A stretch of DNA of 64,000 nt from Candidatus Obscuribacterales bacterium (GCA_019637435.1 JAHBVO010000002.1:1713519-1777518), one strand, 5' to 3'; counted from the first letter of the stretch, positions 8,001 to 23,000 are shown. The notes: a model not told the origin generated them from the sequence alone. Program-made: numbers and translations.

Positions 8001-11000
8001 TCGAACCCTCCGGAGATTCGTGACCTGATTCCTGAGATGAGCGCTCGACTCTCAGCTTGACCGTACTGACTGGAGTGGAAAACGGAGCGCGCGTAACGTT
8101 CTATCACATCGTTGGTTGGTTTTGGATTGAGCTTCATCTCGGCGATGAGAAACTCGAAATTTTTCATGCGCGCTGCAAGTTCGCTCGGATTCTTTGAGTT
8201 CAGCTGCCCGGTCTCTGTCTCGATGAACTTACGCATAGATTCGACATCATCTGCTGGCAGATGTGATTTTACTTCGTCGAGATATGTCAGTGCTTTGCGT
8301 TGTATGCGTGCCAACGCCGGGTCTGCATGGTACGCGTCGGGCAAACTTATCGCCGCGTCAAATGCCTTGACCGGGTCCTTCAGCATCGCGTCAACCTGTC
8401 CGGCTGCCAATTTCGCCTGACCATCTGCGTTGGCTTTCAATACTGTACGAATGCGCTCTATCTGTTCCCGGATTGCATCATTAGCTGAAAAGTCCGGCTT
8501 GGCGGCTGCTTCTGTTTCCTCACCCAGTAATATCGGCTGGCGGGTGTAGTCTGCGTTGTTTTTTGCTTCCTTGTCCAGCAGACCGCGAATTTCGGTTTCA
8601 GATGCAGCTCCGTCTTTGATTGCCTTCGCCAGGGCTTTTCCATCACGGTCTCCGGAAATCTCTGCAATTAATTTTCCATCGTTTACTTTGCCCGTGCCGA
8701 TAAGATCGATAGCCGCATCGCGCGACGCGTTGGAGTCTCCCATCATCAGTCGAACTTGCTCAACGCTGAGAAATGGTTTCTCACCTGCCATCGCTTTTGC
8801 GAGTTTCGCGGCGGCTGGCGCGGATAGTTTTTCTCCCAGGACCTTGTCCAGAAGAGCAACCTTGTCAAAGCGAGGATCCGCGGGCGCAAGCAATACTGCT
8901 CGAATGAGTTCGCCGGCTTCAGGGGAAACGCCATGTGCTTTTTCGATTGCATCAATTTTGTCAGGTTCGGCAATTCTGCTTGCCTGCTGTGCCAGAGCTG
9001 TTCTGAGCTCGGCATTCTTAACCTTCAGAACGCGTTCCAAAAGTTGCGGCGACATCTCGTTGTAGTTGAAAGCGACGCTATACTGACTCTTCGCATTAGT
9101 CTGAGCCACGACGTCCTTGAGTATCGCGTCCATTTGCACGCTGTTGATTTTCGGGTTGCGGATCAGCCTGCTTATGTCGCGGACAGCAGCGGAGTTGCTT
9201 TCCAGAAGTTGAGCCACCACAGACGGTGGGCGGTCAAGGTTGCCCGCAGCGATGTCGCCCGCTAGAGAACTGGCTTCCAGCAATTTTTTGTGGTCGATGT
9301 CGAGCTGTGAGTTTCTCAATCGGTCAACGACCTGTGGAGTGAAAATCTTATCAATCGTTATATTGCCCGTGCTCTTATTCTGAAGAACATTTAGAAGCGC
9401 ATCGACACCGGCTTTCGACACTGTTCTGTCCGTGAAGATTTGACGAATGACCGGGTTTTCCGCTAATTCCATTTCTATTAGCTGACTGGCCTGTGCCGGT
9501 GTTCGAACTGCATCTCCGAGGTATGTTGACTTCAGTAGCTCAAGCTGCTGATTGAAGGCTTCGTACTGTGGCAAACCCTGGTTTAACTCCGCCACTCCGA
9601 GCCGGCCTTTGTTTATCCCAGCGATCAGACTGGACGCAGGGAAGTCGCTCAAACCAGTTATGACTTTCGGATCCAGTTGAGCCAGGACAGAGAGTCCTTC
9701 TGGTGTGAGGGCACGTGGAGGGTTTCCGTTGGCACCGCGCGCGATCAGATTTTGAATCTCAATAGCTGCTGTGGGCGTTATTTTGCCGGAGTTCATCAAG
9801 GCTTCTACTTGCTTGAAGGTCGAAGTTGCTGTTTTCAGTTCAGCTGACGGGTTCTTTTGACCTTCGAGTAAGTCCAGCTTTCTCTTGTAGTTTTTCTTAG
9901 CATCTTCGAGGGTGTCAACTTTCGTGGTGAGGCTCGCCGCCGCTTCTCCTGTATTGGCTGGATGCGATTCACCGATTGCTTTCACTGCACGTTCCAGTTG
10001 TTGCGAGACGCGTTGTTTGACTTCGGGTGAAGCGGACGCCAGACGTTTTAACACTTGTTCAGCAGCCACTTTTGCTGACGCACCATCAGCGGTGCGGACC
10101 GCGTCTTGAAACTCGACTATGGCTTCTCTTGACTCTCTGAGTGGCTTTCCGAGACCGTCGAGAAAACTGTTCCGAACTTCCTTTGCGCTTGCATCGGCTG
10201 CTAGCTCAGGGTCCCATGCTTGCAATTTCTCTCTGGTTTCCACTCGCTTCAGATTTCCGGCAACGACGCCTTCGAGTCTTGCGAGTTCATCCACCGCTTT
10301 TACGCGTGTGGAGTTCGCCTTCGAATACTCCCCAGCCTTGTCTTTGATTTCCAGCTCTGGTGCCGTGGTTCGATCACTTGAAACATTGATGCGTCGATTC
10401 GAACCCTGTTCTGACAATGATATTTTGATTTTTGGAGCGCCCGATTCACCAGGCGTTTCTGAAACTTCGATATTTACTCCTACCTGTTCCAGTTGCTGCT
10501 TCATCTCAGAAACATACCGCGCTCGATCAGCTTGGGGCAACAAACTCAATTCGACTGCCGCGCGAGTTAACGTTTCCATCCGTTCTGACGGACTAACGTC
10601 ATTAGCTCCCACTGCGCGTTTCACGTCGCGTATGAGCTCGAATTCCTTTTGCCATTCGACAGGAAGCGAACGCTGAGGGTTCTCATGCGTCATTAAAATG
10701 GATTCCGGAACGACTGCAAGTTCAGGTAACGCTGACTTGACTTCAGTTCTGTTAACCAGCTCTATTTGTCGTGTTTCAACGTCTTCAAACAATCGCCCTT
10801 CGCTGAATATCTTCTTTTCGTATTTGAAAACTCGGCCATCTTTGTCGGCATAATATTTCTTGCCGTTTACTTCGATCGGTAGATAATCGGCGGTTTGCAT
10901 CTTGACCGGATCGAATGCTGCACCCGGTTTTACTTCCTTCAAGTCTATGGGTAGTGTTTCAACCGCTGCTGGATTTGACTCACGCACGAGAACTACTCTG

Positions 11001-14000
11001 CCATCACTTGCGGTGCCCTTAATCTCGAATGTTGCTTGCTCGCCGCTTCTCGCGGTGCGCTGCGTGCGCACATGAGGGTCCAGACCTGCTATTGGTTTAA
11101 TCGTAGACTCTGCAGTCTGTGATTCGCGCATAACTTTTGCGGCGTGATATTTCGCGCTGGTTCTTCGATACTGAACCAGAGTGATACCGAGAGCTAGTGC
11201 CACTAATGCCGGCGTGGTCAAATCGTCGGACGTGTAACTTTCGACTTTTGCATCTTTGCTGATTGCGTCGGTATTCACGATCCGTTTTAGATCTAGTTTG
11301 TTATATTGGGGCTTCAGCGATTCCCCGCCCGGCTCTTTTGGTGCTGCACCGGGCTCTTTTGCATTTGCAGCCTCCGCAGGCTTTTTGTTCTCCTCGCGTG
11401 ATTGAAACGCCTGTCTCAAGTTTTGCTTGAATCCATCATCGAAGGACATCGCCGGGTTTTCGCGCAATTCGGCTTGCAAGTCGTTGAGCGCTTCCTCGAA
11501 AAGCTCATCTTTACCGGTCGCAATGCGCGCGAACGCATAGTTGATTTTGATGCTCGTGCTGGTGTCTTTGTTCTTGCTGCTCTGGTCGATAGCCCTGGCT
11601 TCCAGCTCACCATGCGCTATCCGCTTCTGGATGAGCTCATCGACATCCTTGCCGCTCTGCGACAGATGCGCAATTTTTGCATCCTGTTTTATGCTGGAGA
11701 TAAACAATTCCAGGCGCTGTCTGTTGGCCGCGGACTCGATTTGCGTTTGCGCATCCACTGCTTGTTTAAACAGCGGACTAGCCTTGTCGATGCCCTCATC
11801 GAAGAAAGCCTCGTTTGCTTTGCTCAGCAGTTCAAGAGGATCTCCAGGCTTGTTCTCACCTGTTTTTCCCTTCCAGATATCGTCGACTGCCAGTGTCGAC
11901 TGCCATTCGCCCAAACCTCGCAACTGGCGAGCTGCCGCCATTTGCGAGTAGCTCAGAAGGAGCAGCTCGCGAAACTCTTTGCTAGTCGCAAGTTTCGGAT
12001 TGTCTTTCACGAGTTTGCCCAGTTCAACTTCGCCTGCTGCGATCTCGGCATCCTTGCCGCTTGCGATTTGCAGCGCCGCTCGCATAGAGCGAGCTTTCGT
12101 GGCGTCAGGCAGATGGTCGAACGCTTGTCTCTCTTTTGCCTCTGACTGTTGATCGAGCTTGAGCATCTCCGCCAGTTCGGACTTAACCTTTTCAGCCTTC
12201 GGTGCATCCTTTTGCGATTCGGCGTTCGCGAGGTGAGCCATCGAACTGCCTGTCTTCATGCGGATGTCGACGGACTCTCTTTGCGCCTTGATCAGCACGT
12301 CCAGCACTAAGTTGCGCCCGAGAAGCTCGGTACTGATTTCCGTATCGAGCTGTTTCATTACGCGCTCATAGTTAGCGTCGAATTCCGCGAGTTGTTGGGC
12401 CGGAGTTTTTTCAACCTGGTCTCCCCTGGAGTCGTCGGTCGCCTGTTCGGCTCGCGTCTCAACTTCGGATGCGTCCGGCTGTTGGTTTTGAGACGTGCCG
12501 ACGTTATCGCCTCGTTCCAGAACGGGCGTAGTGTTTCTGGCGGGATTTGCCGAGGAGGACGGTTTCAACTTCTCGACGTTGTCCAGCAGCTCAGGCGCCT
12601 GCAATATACGCTCGAAATCTGCTTTTGTGAAACCTTTGCGGCTGTAGTTAGATGTTGATGTCTCCGATTGCAAGATTGAAATTAAAGCCGTTTGCCTTTC
12701 CTCCGGTAAATTCAATACCTTCGGTATCTGCTCGGCGGAAAGCAAGTTGGCTTGTGCCGCAGCTGCTGCGACGTTCACATTGTCCTCGGTGGTTTTTCCT
12801 TGAATAATTTGATCTGCAACCGTATTTAGTGTCGCTCGATTGACTTCTGGAACTTTGACCACTTCGGAGAGCGGACCCGCAAGTAACGGTCCAAGCGTTC
12901 CGTTCGGGTCTTCGAGCGCCTTGGCCTGCTTTGCCTCATACGCGACGATTTTGTCCCAAAGCGGTTTGTCGATAATGGTGCCCATAGCTTCCAGGATTTT
13001 CGGCACGTTTTCCGTTGGGAAGATTTCTAGGGCACGTTCCAGATCTGTCTGCTGAAGACCCCTTGCTAGAGCCGCGTTGCGATCTTCAGGATGGAGCGCG
13101 ATAAAGGTTTCAAGTGCGAGTACGGATTTAGCACCGTTCTGCAGATATGAACAAACATCTTTCACCGCGACGTCTGAATCTGACAATACCTTGAACAAAC
13201 TGTTTCCATCTAGAAGCGCTTGTTGACCGGCTCCAGGCGTTTTTAAAGCGGTCGAAAACGTGCGTAATTGTTCGACAGAGAGTTGCGGCGCTACATCCAT
13301 CAGCTTTTTCATTGTGGCGGAATCAATCTGATTTTGCTGCGAAATAGAGAGCTGATTCTCCAAAATTTGCTCGGCTATAGCACGTTTTTCTGCCGGCAAG
13401 TCTTGCATAGCTGCTAGAGTCGAGCCGTCGATCAAGCCGTCAGAACAAGCTCTTGATAGTTGGCGTGCGCGTTCCAACTTAATATCATTGCCACCATATG
13501 CGGTCAGAACCTTCTCGAAACTCGTAGAGTCCATTGACCAGTGTTTTGCCAGTGCTTCTAAATATGGTCTGGACTCTTCAGAAGAGACTCGATCGATCAG
13601 ATTCTGCGTTTCTTTGCTGATTGATTTGGGCGAATCGCCATTGTCTGTAGAGGCGACTGTCAGCTTTTCGAAATCTCGCCCGTAACCTATTTCGATGCCA
13701 CTTTCTGATGCGGCTTCCCTCGCTTTCAGGTATTCGGCACGAGCTGTTTCCAACTCATCGCTGCGTCGGTACACGAAACTGTCCCTGGATTGAATGACAT
13801 GGACCTTCTTGCCGAGCGCTTCGACCTGAGCTGTAATATCTCCGGACCCAGCAGCAATTTTTGCGTGGCGATTCCAGTAATTAAGCTCTCTCTTGTAGGC
13901 AATGTCGGCGAGCCGTTCTCCGCGCTCTTGCTCCGGTTCGCTAGCGCTTTTGAGGAACTGAGCGTGCGCTTTGATAGCCTTGAGCGCTTCCGCACTTTCA

Positions 14001-17000
14001 GGTCCGAACTCCGCCTCTGCTCGTTCCGTCGCCTTGCGTAGCAATGAGTCTTTCATCTGGTGACCGAGAGTGTATAGCTTGAATGCACGTGCGGCGTCTC
14101 CGCTGATAGCCTCCTTCAGGTGTCCGTACGGTAGCTCCTCTCCGCGTGGCGGTTTTGGAAGAATCAAATTATGAGCGTGACCTTCAGAGTAGTTATGCAA
14201 CCTCTTTCCGCGCTTTTCCAATACCTCTGCGATTTGCATGAATTCGTCTATGGTGCCTTTGTCCAGTGGACCGGCGTGCTTGAGTTGTGCGAACTCCATT
14301 GCCCGTTTTTCGCCGTCCGCCGCGATCTGCTCGTCCAACCTTTTAGCGTTTTCTCGATCACCGCTCTGGTTTCTTTGCCTTAAGAAGTCTGAATATTCAG
14401 CCATTGCTCCGAGCTTTTGCGCGGTCACAGTTCCGCCTGAACTTTCGTTTGCTTCCTGGAGATATTTTTTGAAACTGTTCTCCTGAGCATCGCCGGCTTG
14501 CTTGGTTAGTCTCTCGGCAGTTTGATTGTCGCCCGGCCAATTCCGTTGCCGCAGCGAATTCGCATAGCCTGTAAGCTGCTCGGCTAGCTGCCAGGTCTCT
14601 TTGCTGTTTAGATCAGCTTCTCGGTCCGTTAAGGCTTTTATCCGAGATTGCCAGGCCTTCTCTGTCGACTCTTGCATCTTTCGAAGCGCTTGAGTCTCGC
14701 CTGTCGTATCTCCGCGGTCTTTGAAAAACTTCGATTCTCGAAGATAAAGTGAAGCCAGGTCATCGTACGTTTTGCTGCCCGATGCGATTTCTTTTTCTAC
14801 GCCACCAATAGTGGTGTCCCAGGCTCTCACCAGGTTAGCCGCGCTTTCTGTTCTCAGCTGTTTGCAATGTTCTTGATGCTTCGCATCCGGGCTTCCCTCC
14901 ATGGAATCAGCATATTGCTTTTGCGCTATTGCGAGTTTGTTCAGCTCCGCGTCAGTGGGTGGCGTTTTAAACTCTTTGCTCATCTTCTCGATGTGTTTGT
15001 TCCAGGTTGAGTCCAGGCGAACATACATCTGCTTTTGAATCTCGTCGGCCTTTTGAGAATCTCCGGGCCAATCTCTCTGACGCAGATATTGTGAGTGTTT
15101 CCACATCGTCTCAATAGCCGGGCTTTCGTTGCCGCTCTTTGTTGCTTGTGTGTCCTGGTACGCTTGAGCGCGCTGGTACATTTGCTCGCCGATTTCCATG
15201 GCGCGCTGTTCCAGACCGCGGGCTTTCTCAGTGTCTTGCGGGGTGTTTCGTGCCCGCAGCATCTGAGCATATTGGGTCAGCGGGCGATAAAGTTCGTCTG
15301 CGGTGCGTCCTTTTTTCGCTTCAATGTCGGCGATTGATTGCACCAAACGCGACTCGTCGCTGCGTTCTATTTGCACCTCACTGGCGGCTCGCGCTCGAAG
15401 GTCCGAGTTGCCACCATTCAAACCGTTAAGAATGTCAGTCGCGTCCTGACGGAACCACAGAGTGGAGCCGTGGGCGGAAAGTGTTTTCATCACCTGATAG
15501 GCGCGTTCGCGATCGGGGTCGGCATTGCTCTGGCTGGTGAGCAGCAGTCTCGAGGCTGCCATGCGCACGAGCGGTTCGTTACTGTCTAGGCACATACGCA
15601 GGAGTGGACGGCGCGGATCGTCCGTTGCCGCAATTGGTTTTTCGAAACCAGACGAGACGATCGCTGAAATCGTCTTCGAATTGTCACCGCTGGCGATGGC
15701 ATCGCTTAATCGACCGGCACGCCACTTCAAACGTTCGGTTTCTCCCGCGGGCGATGTTTCAAACTTCGGCTCCCCGTCAAATGGTTCTTGTTTATATCCT
15801 CCGAGGCGGTCAGCAAATCGCATCGAAAGTCCCCGAGCCCAATCCTGAACATAGGAGTCGGGGTGATATTGAGACATGGCTTCCAGAATTGGAGTCGCTT
15901 TTCTGTAATTCATGCTTTCCAGATCTTTGAGCAGATGCCGTTGAAGGTGGATACTCCAGTCGTAGGTGTTTTTGTCAAACCCTGGAGCACCTGGTACCGG
16001 CATTGTTTTGAATTGGATTTCGAGTGCATTTGTGACAATAGAAGCGAATTCTTCGTCTCCGACATTGCCACCGGATTTGGTGCGAAGCTCTCTCAAGCCG
16101 AGAAGCAGTTCCTTTCGCGTGAAGCCATGCATGTCCGGTTGATCAGTCAAGCAAGCCGCAATCATATTGGTCAGCTCACCGCGATTTAAATTACCGTCCT
16201 TGCAAATGTCCTTGATAGCCGTGCCTGCCTTCATAGCAAATGCCGACCGCTCGTTAGCGTTGAACGGCATTCCGTTGCTGCTGACTATATATGCAAGTGC
16301 CATTCGGGCTTCTTGCCCATCCGGTTTGCTCGCTGCATCCACTAGATTCTTGAACTGGGTATCGCGATCGCGGACTGATTTTTCGTCGGCTTCCTTGATC
16401 TCATCGTCCGGATTGTAGTGAAAGTGTTCCGGGCGATCGAAGAAGGGCGTGATCGGATTCGTATACCATAGTGCTGAAACGCCCCAGTCAGCCAGAATTG
16501 TGACAGTTCCTTTGGTTGCATTGAGAAACTGCATGCGTACACGGTGGAAGTTGTCGTCGAAAGTTTTGATTAGATTCTTGCCGTCGAGCAAGTTGTAGGC
16601 AGGATTTTTTCTGAACCAGTCGCCTTCGAAACGTTTCAAGTCGGCATAGCTGTTGTCCAACATATTGCGCTTGACGCCGTCGTAGTAGCGCTGTCTATCC
16701 AGCATACCGAAGGTTACCGGACCGTCCAGTCGCTGGACGAGATCTGAGGAGGTTAACTTACTGACCCGCGCAATCGTTTCATCGATTAGCTTCGAGTCGC
16801 CGGCATGGAAGCCTGCCGGCGTTTTGGGATTCGCTTTCTCAGCGGCTTTGACCGATTCGAGGAAGTCACGTGCCAGTTTTCGGTCGCTTTCCCTGAATCC
16901 ATGTTTTGCCACCATCGATAGTGCTTCGATTGCTTTCTGGCGAATGTCCTCGCTGTCGCTCTTAATCAGGTTTTGAGCCGCTTCTAAACGGATCGCGGTA

Positions 17001-20000
17001 TCGGGGCTGGTGAGCGCTCTGCTGGTCAATTCCGAGCGGGCGTCTCCTGCTTGGGGTGGGCTTGCCAGCAGTTTGTTCGCCGCATCTACGGCTTCTGCGT
17101 CCTTGCCTGCAACCTTGATTTTTTCAAACGCAGTGCTTGCATCATCGCGAAATCCTTGACGAGTTCCATGCTTGCTCTCGAGAGCGAGAAGCTCTACGGC
17201 GCGGCGGCGAAGCTCAGGGACTGTGCTGTTTGCGAAAACCTTTGCGCATGCGATCTTTGCCTGTTCAGATTCGTTAGGGCTGGACATGATGTGCGACATT
17301 GCCTTGGCCCGTGGATCGTTAGCATCAGTGATCGGCGGTCTCTCGCCAGCCATGAATATCGCCCGCACCAGCTCAGGCGAATTGGCGTTCTTACCGATTT
17401 TGCTTTCAAGGTCGGTCGTCAGGTCTCGAATAGAGAATTGATGGGTCTTCATCAATTCTTTTACTTGCGATTCGATTCCACCGGTGTTGTCTCGCATGGC
17501 GCTAACCGCTTTGCGCGCGGCTTGAACGACCGCCTCATCCTTGTGCTCGATATCGTCTGCGTTGGCTACTGCTTCTAATACCGGCAATACTTTTGCGACG
17601 CCAAGTTCTGCCAGAGCGGCAACCGCTTTTGTTTGGAATTCGGAGTTCTGACCAGGATAGGTGCCGCGTGTGCGAGCCAGGTTCAACTGAAGTCCGGCGG
17701 CAATAGCTACGGCTGCTTGTTCCCTGGTTACACCACCCTCATGCTGACCGGGTTTCAACACCAGCATCGCGTCTAGCAGGCGATTGCGGTTTTCGACACT
17801 CATCATCGGTTGATGCATCAAACACATCTCGAGAATTTGCGCAAAGTCTTTGGAGCGTGCCGCTGGATTCGCCTCGCAAGCTTCCTTCAGCTTCTGAGCC
17901 GCTAGTGTGACGAGACGGTCTTTGTCGGCTGTTCCCACAGCCGGCATTCCGTTAGACATAATGATGTATGCAAGTGCTTTTCGAGCTTCGTCTGCGCCTG
18001 TTTCTCCACTCTCCGCCTTGGTCTTCAATGTCGTGATTGCGTCGAGCTGATCTTTTTGTACTGACTGTAGCGCTTGCCGCAGTGGCTCAGTCATGGCTAT
18101 GTCAATGAGCGCGAGCGGGTTGTTGTTATTCAGACCCGTTCTTTCGTTGTACCTGCGGTTCGCCTCGTAGTGCGCGAAGTCGCTGTCCAGAATGCGATGG
18201 TTCTGCAGCAGGTAGCTTCTCGACGAGGTTAGGAAGTTGCCTCGAACGGCCGATGACATGAGGTCGCGTTTAGCCCGCTCGAAGTCTTCCATGTAATCTT
18301 TGGAGGTCGGCTCGGGACGCCTCAAAGGCAGAATAAGTTCGCGAACCCGTTTGTTTATCTCCGAGTTGGTTTCTTTAGACAGTAAATCAAGATAGGTTCG
18401 CTCCAGTCCGGGCGGGTTAAGTTTAGCCATCTCTTCAAGAGCGGCGCGGCGAACCAGCGGAGGATATTTCTCTCGATCTTGAACAATGGTGCGCATGAAT
18501 TCAGCATGCTTCGCTCGTTGAGCCAGATCGGTGAACTCGATTGATCCGATTGCCTTGACCGCCGCCTCACCGACAAGCGGATAATCGGCCATCCCCTTAG
18601 TGGTGACGAGTTGGCTCAGGCGGTCGTGCATCGTGCGCCGCTCGCCAGCTTTGAAGTGAGTGAGATTTCCGGAATCACCGATTGAAGAATTGATCAGTGC
18701 TGGTAGCATTGACAGCACGCGAGCCTGGTTTTCCTCGTGCATGCGCTCCCTTCCCGGAATCGCATTTGGATGTTTTCGGAAGACTTCCAGATCACGTTTG
18801 AATTTCGCAACATCTGCTGCCGTGTGAGGCTCAGTAAGGACGGGTGCATCCGGTCTTACGGGTGAATCAGTAAATTTTCGCACTCGCTCCATAATCTGGA
18901 GCCATGCATCCGGGTTGTCCTTTGCCAGGTTTGTCATGCGCTCAGGAAGCAGTCTTTCCAAACTGCGAATCATCAGATCCTCTGCGACCTGCTCTTTCGA
19001 TAACCGTTCTTGTTGAGCATCGATAGCGGCTTTCAGCAATGCTTGAATCTCCGATGCCGGTCGATTCTCTCCTCTAGCCTTAGCCAACGCATCTAGAGAT
19101 CCGAATGTCTTTGCGCGTAGCTGTTCCTGATCCCTGTACTTCACGCTCGTTAAGGACAGGAATGTATCGTTGACGAGGGTTTGCAGTTCTGCGGCTTGTG
19201 CACTGTGCTCCGCAGGTGGTGCATAATCCGCCAGTGCCGATGCTGATTGGAACGCAAGCAATGTTTCTGCACTGGTCGGATCTTTGTCGAGAGTCCCGGC
19301 ATGCGCTTTCATGCGCGCGACGAATTGATCTTCGAGCGTCTTTCCATCGGCGCGTCTCTCAACTACCTCCGTACCAGCCTTTGAAATTTCAATCAATTGT
19401 TTTTGACGCTCTTCGGCATCGGTGAGCAGGTGCGCGAATTTAAGATCGGCTGCCAGAGCGGCTAATGGGGTTCCTTTGTTCTCTTTGCTAACTCGCTCAA
19501 GAGTTTTGAGGAGGTCTACGGAACTTACTCCGAATGAGTTAGTGCTGGACTCGTCTTCTGGTTTTCCAAACTGTGCTTTCAGTGCTTCGTGAACTCTCAA
19601 CGCCTCGATCACTGCGGGGAAGCGAGGACCGTTCGAATCAACCAGAGCTCGCATTTTATCTTCTTGTGAAACCTTAGGATCGAGAAGAACGTCCTGGAGT
19701 TTTGCCGCAAAGGTTGCACCAGATACGATACCGGCACGAGAAAGCATATCGCCCAGAGCAATCATTCGAGCGGCACTTTCGGGAGTTTTTGTATTGATGA
19801 AGTCGCTCTTCAGTGCCTCGACGACGGTCTCGCCCTTCAGTGACTTCGCGAAATTGTCCGGCAGATTTCCGTACTTGTCACGGTTTAAATAAAGCATTGC
19901 CAGGCCGGCTGCAGCACGTGCTGTTTTCGCCTCTTCCGTGTCTGCAAGCGGGGCTTTGAAGTGTTTTGACAGGTCGTTCTTGAACTTCTCGACGTCCGTT

Positions 20001-23000
20001 TTTTTCGCTTCCGGAGCGAGCAATTCAGCTGTTCTATCCAGGATTGTCTGAATTTCTTTTGCCGCTTCCGGCTTGAGGTGCGCTGTCATCCCCGGACCGA
20101 AACCTTTGATAGTTTCTCGCGCCGCCTTAAGTCTCTCCGGATCACCCATGTCGAAGGTGTGCAGACTCTTGCGGCTGCGCTCCATGCCCTGATTGGACAG
20201 GTCGCCGCCCATCTTGATCATCTGCGCCCAGTCTTTGATTTGCTCACTCGGGTTGCGCCGGCAAACATCGTTTGCAAGTTCGGCAAGTCGTGTCTGCGGC
20301 ATCGCTGAAGGGTCGAGTTTAGACAACAAATTGGCGAGCACCAGGTCTACTCCGCCCGGCACGCGCTGTTCATCTTTGATAGCTGCGGCAAGGAACATAT
20401 TCAGGTATAAACCGACATCATCCCTCGTGACGCTCCGATGTCCGTCCCGAGCGAGCACATCTTGAATGGCACCGTCTCCGGTGCGCGACAGCATCATCAA
20501 CGAATAAATTGCCGCCGCCTGAACCTCGGAATTTCCTTTGAGCGAATCTCGAAATTCTTTAAGAGCTTTGACGACTTGCTCGTCCTTGAGGGGCTGAGCG
20601 CGATCAGAATTCATTATTTCGCTCAGGCGCTTCTCGGTATCTTTGGCGGATTTGAGCGCGGCGTCCGGGATATGTTTGAGCAGTTCCCTCTTAAATGCGT
20701 CCGTCGACTGGCGGCGCTGCTGCTCTGTCATTGGTTGGGTTGGATCAAGCAGCTCTTGTGTGCGCTTCGTTATCGCGTTGATTGTGTCTCTGGGAGATAT
20801 AACTTGAGCGAGAACATGAGCGTCGGTTTTCACATCACTCAGTGCGTCTATGTCCTGCTTCGTAAAGTGTTTGAGTTCCGAAGTTGGCTTGATTAGCTCT
20901 GCTTCGAGTCCTTTGACGATATCCGCTTTGTTGATAATTTGAGTTACGGTCTCTTTCGTATCCTTGCCGTCTTTTGTGACGGTCACCTCAAAACTTCTGC
21001 TTGCTAGCGTGTCCCGCAGCTTTCCGTTGGCATCATGATTGCCTAGACGAAGGAGCGCCAGTTTTGCCGCGACAACCAATTCCGGATCGAGAGTCTTGCG
21101 CCAATCGGGGAAACCGGCAGCTTTCTGTGTTTCGAACTTACCGTTTTTTATCAGGTCTTGAACGACGCTCTGCGGGGGCTGAAGGTAATCTATAAGCTTG
21201 TCGCGAACACGGTTGAACTCGTTTAAATGATTTAGCCGTGTGGTGAGCTGCTCAATGTCTCTTTTTGCATCTGCAAGAGGTTTGAGCTCCGCCTCGCATC
21301 GAGCGATTTCCTTTGTATTGGGCGGTGTCTCGTTCTTCAAATGTGCAAGGTTCGCCTCAAGGCGTCCGCGTCTGGCATCTGCATCACCCGTGGTGTCAGT
21401 TTGAGTAACACCGAGGTATCGCTCTCTGGCACTTCTAAGTTGAGTTTCCAGTTCTTCCGCGCGCTTGACCGGATCCCTGTCCTCTATGTCCGATTTAATT
21501 CCGGCGAGCAAAGTATGCTTGCCCTGAGCAATGGCAAGGCGCTCCTCCGTCTCTGCAACTTTGGCTTTGAGTTCCTGAAGTTTTTCCGTCTTTGGTTTTT
21601 CTGAACCTTCCTTTTTCAGTGCCGTTTCAAGTTCGCTTTTGGCAACGAGCAAGTCTGTTTGACATTGTGTTACCCTGTCGCCCCAGCGATCTTCTTCCGC
21701 CGGCTTTTTAGCGGGATCTTTGAAACCGCCCTCCAGGAGCGCCTCTCTGTTTGTCCGATCTAGACTTTCAACTGTGGAGAGGGCTTGTCTAACCTTGTCC
21801 TCCTTATCCTTTGGCATCCCACTCTTATCATCGGTAAGCGCCTGGTCAGAGGCTTTCAGCCAGTCAGCTTCAGCTTCGAATCGAGCTCGGCGCGGATCCT
21901 GTTTTGCTGCCTGCGATAGATCCAACCCGGCAGGCGCATCCGGTGTGAGTTGGCGAGCAAGTCCGACCATATGACCGGACATCGTGGCAATAACGCCCCA
22001 TTCAGCGACCTTGAAACCATTGTGAATTGCCTTAGCGTAGCCACTTTCAGGGTGACACCAGTGGCCAGTCTTCACCAGCGGTAAGAACTTTTCAGTTGAT
22101 GGGTTGAGTATCCGTCCGAACTTCTGCCCGAACAGCAAACCGCCGCCCGCCTCGGTCAGGAAGTAAGCCGTGCGCGCGTGACCCAGGTATTCGGTGAATT
22201 TATTGCTGCCATCATGGGATCCCGCGCTCGATGTGAACATTGCGACTGGCAGACCCATGGAGAATTTTACTCCTGCGGTGCTGAGCTGCCACGCGCGTTC
22301 TGCTCTGGTGATCGCCGGCAGAGCTTTGGCGACACCACCCTCGGTGACGCGAGCCGCTGCTGTAGAGACCTGTTTCAATCCCACCTTGCCGAGCCCCGCC
22401 AGACCGACGCGAAGTCCGTTCAAGCCTTCCAGAGTCATCAAGACATCCATCGCGACTGTGACGGCCTTTTCGCCCCAATAAACAACTTGACGCTCGCCTT
22501 TGTAGCTCTGCATCTTCGCGCCGATATACAGACCCGGGCTCACTGCGGCGAGAAGAGGATTGGTATCGTCCGCCAGATTTTCTACTCTGCAAAGTTCGAA
22601 TGAATCACCGCGTTTTACTGGTACCAGCGTGCCTGCTTTGTATTCTCTGGTCGGCATTTTGATGTCGCCGACTTTCGAGCCGATCACGCCGTTCCAGCGA
22701 GCGTTCTGATACGCCCAGATCGGCAAGTCCCAGAGTTCGGCCCGACGAGTTACCTTGAAAATTCCATCCTTAGTTTTCTCAACATCGAAATCCATGCCGA
22801 TTAAGTTGAAATCGTGAGCCGGATCATCCTTACCGCCCTGTCTTTGATCGAATTTGAACTTCGGCGAACCGTCCGGATTGAAACCAAGTGCACCTGTCCA
22901 ACGCGACCGAGGAACCTCTACGTCTTCATAAGCGAGGAGACCAACTGGATTTCCAGTAGCCTGCTCGATTTCCATGTAGGTTGTTTTGACTCGATCCCCG

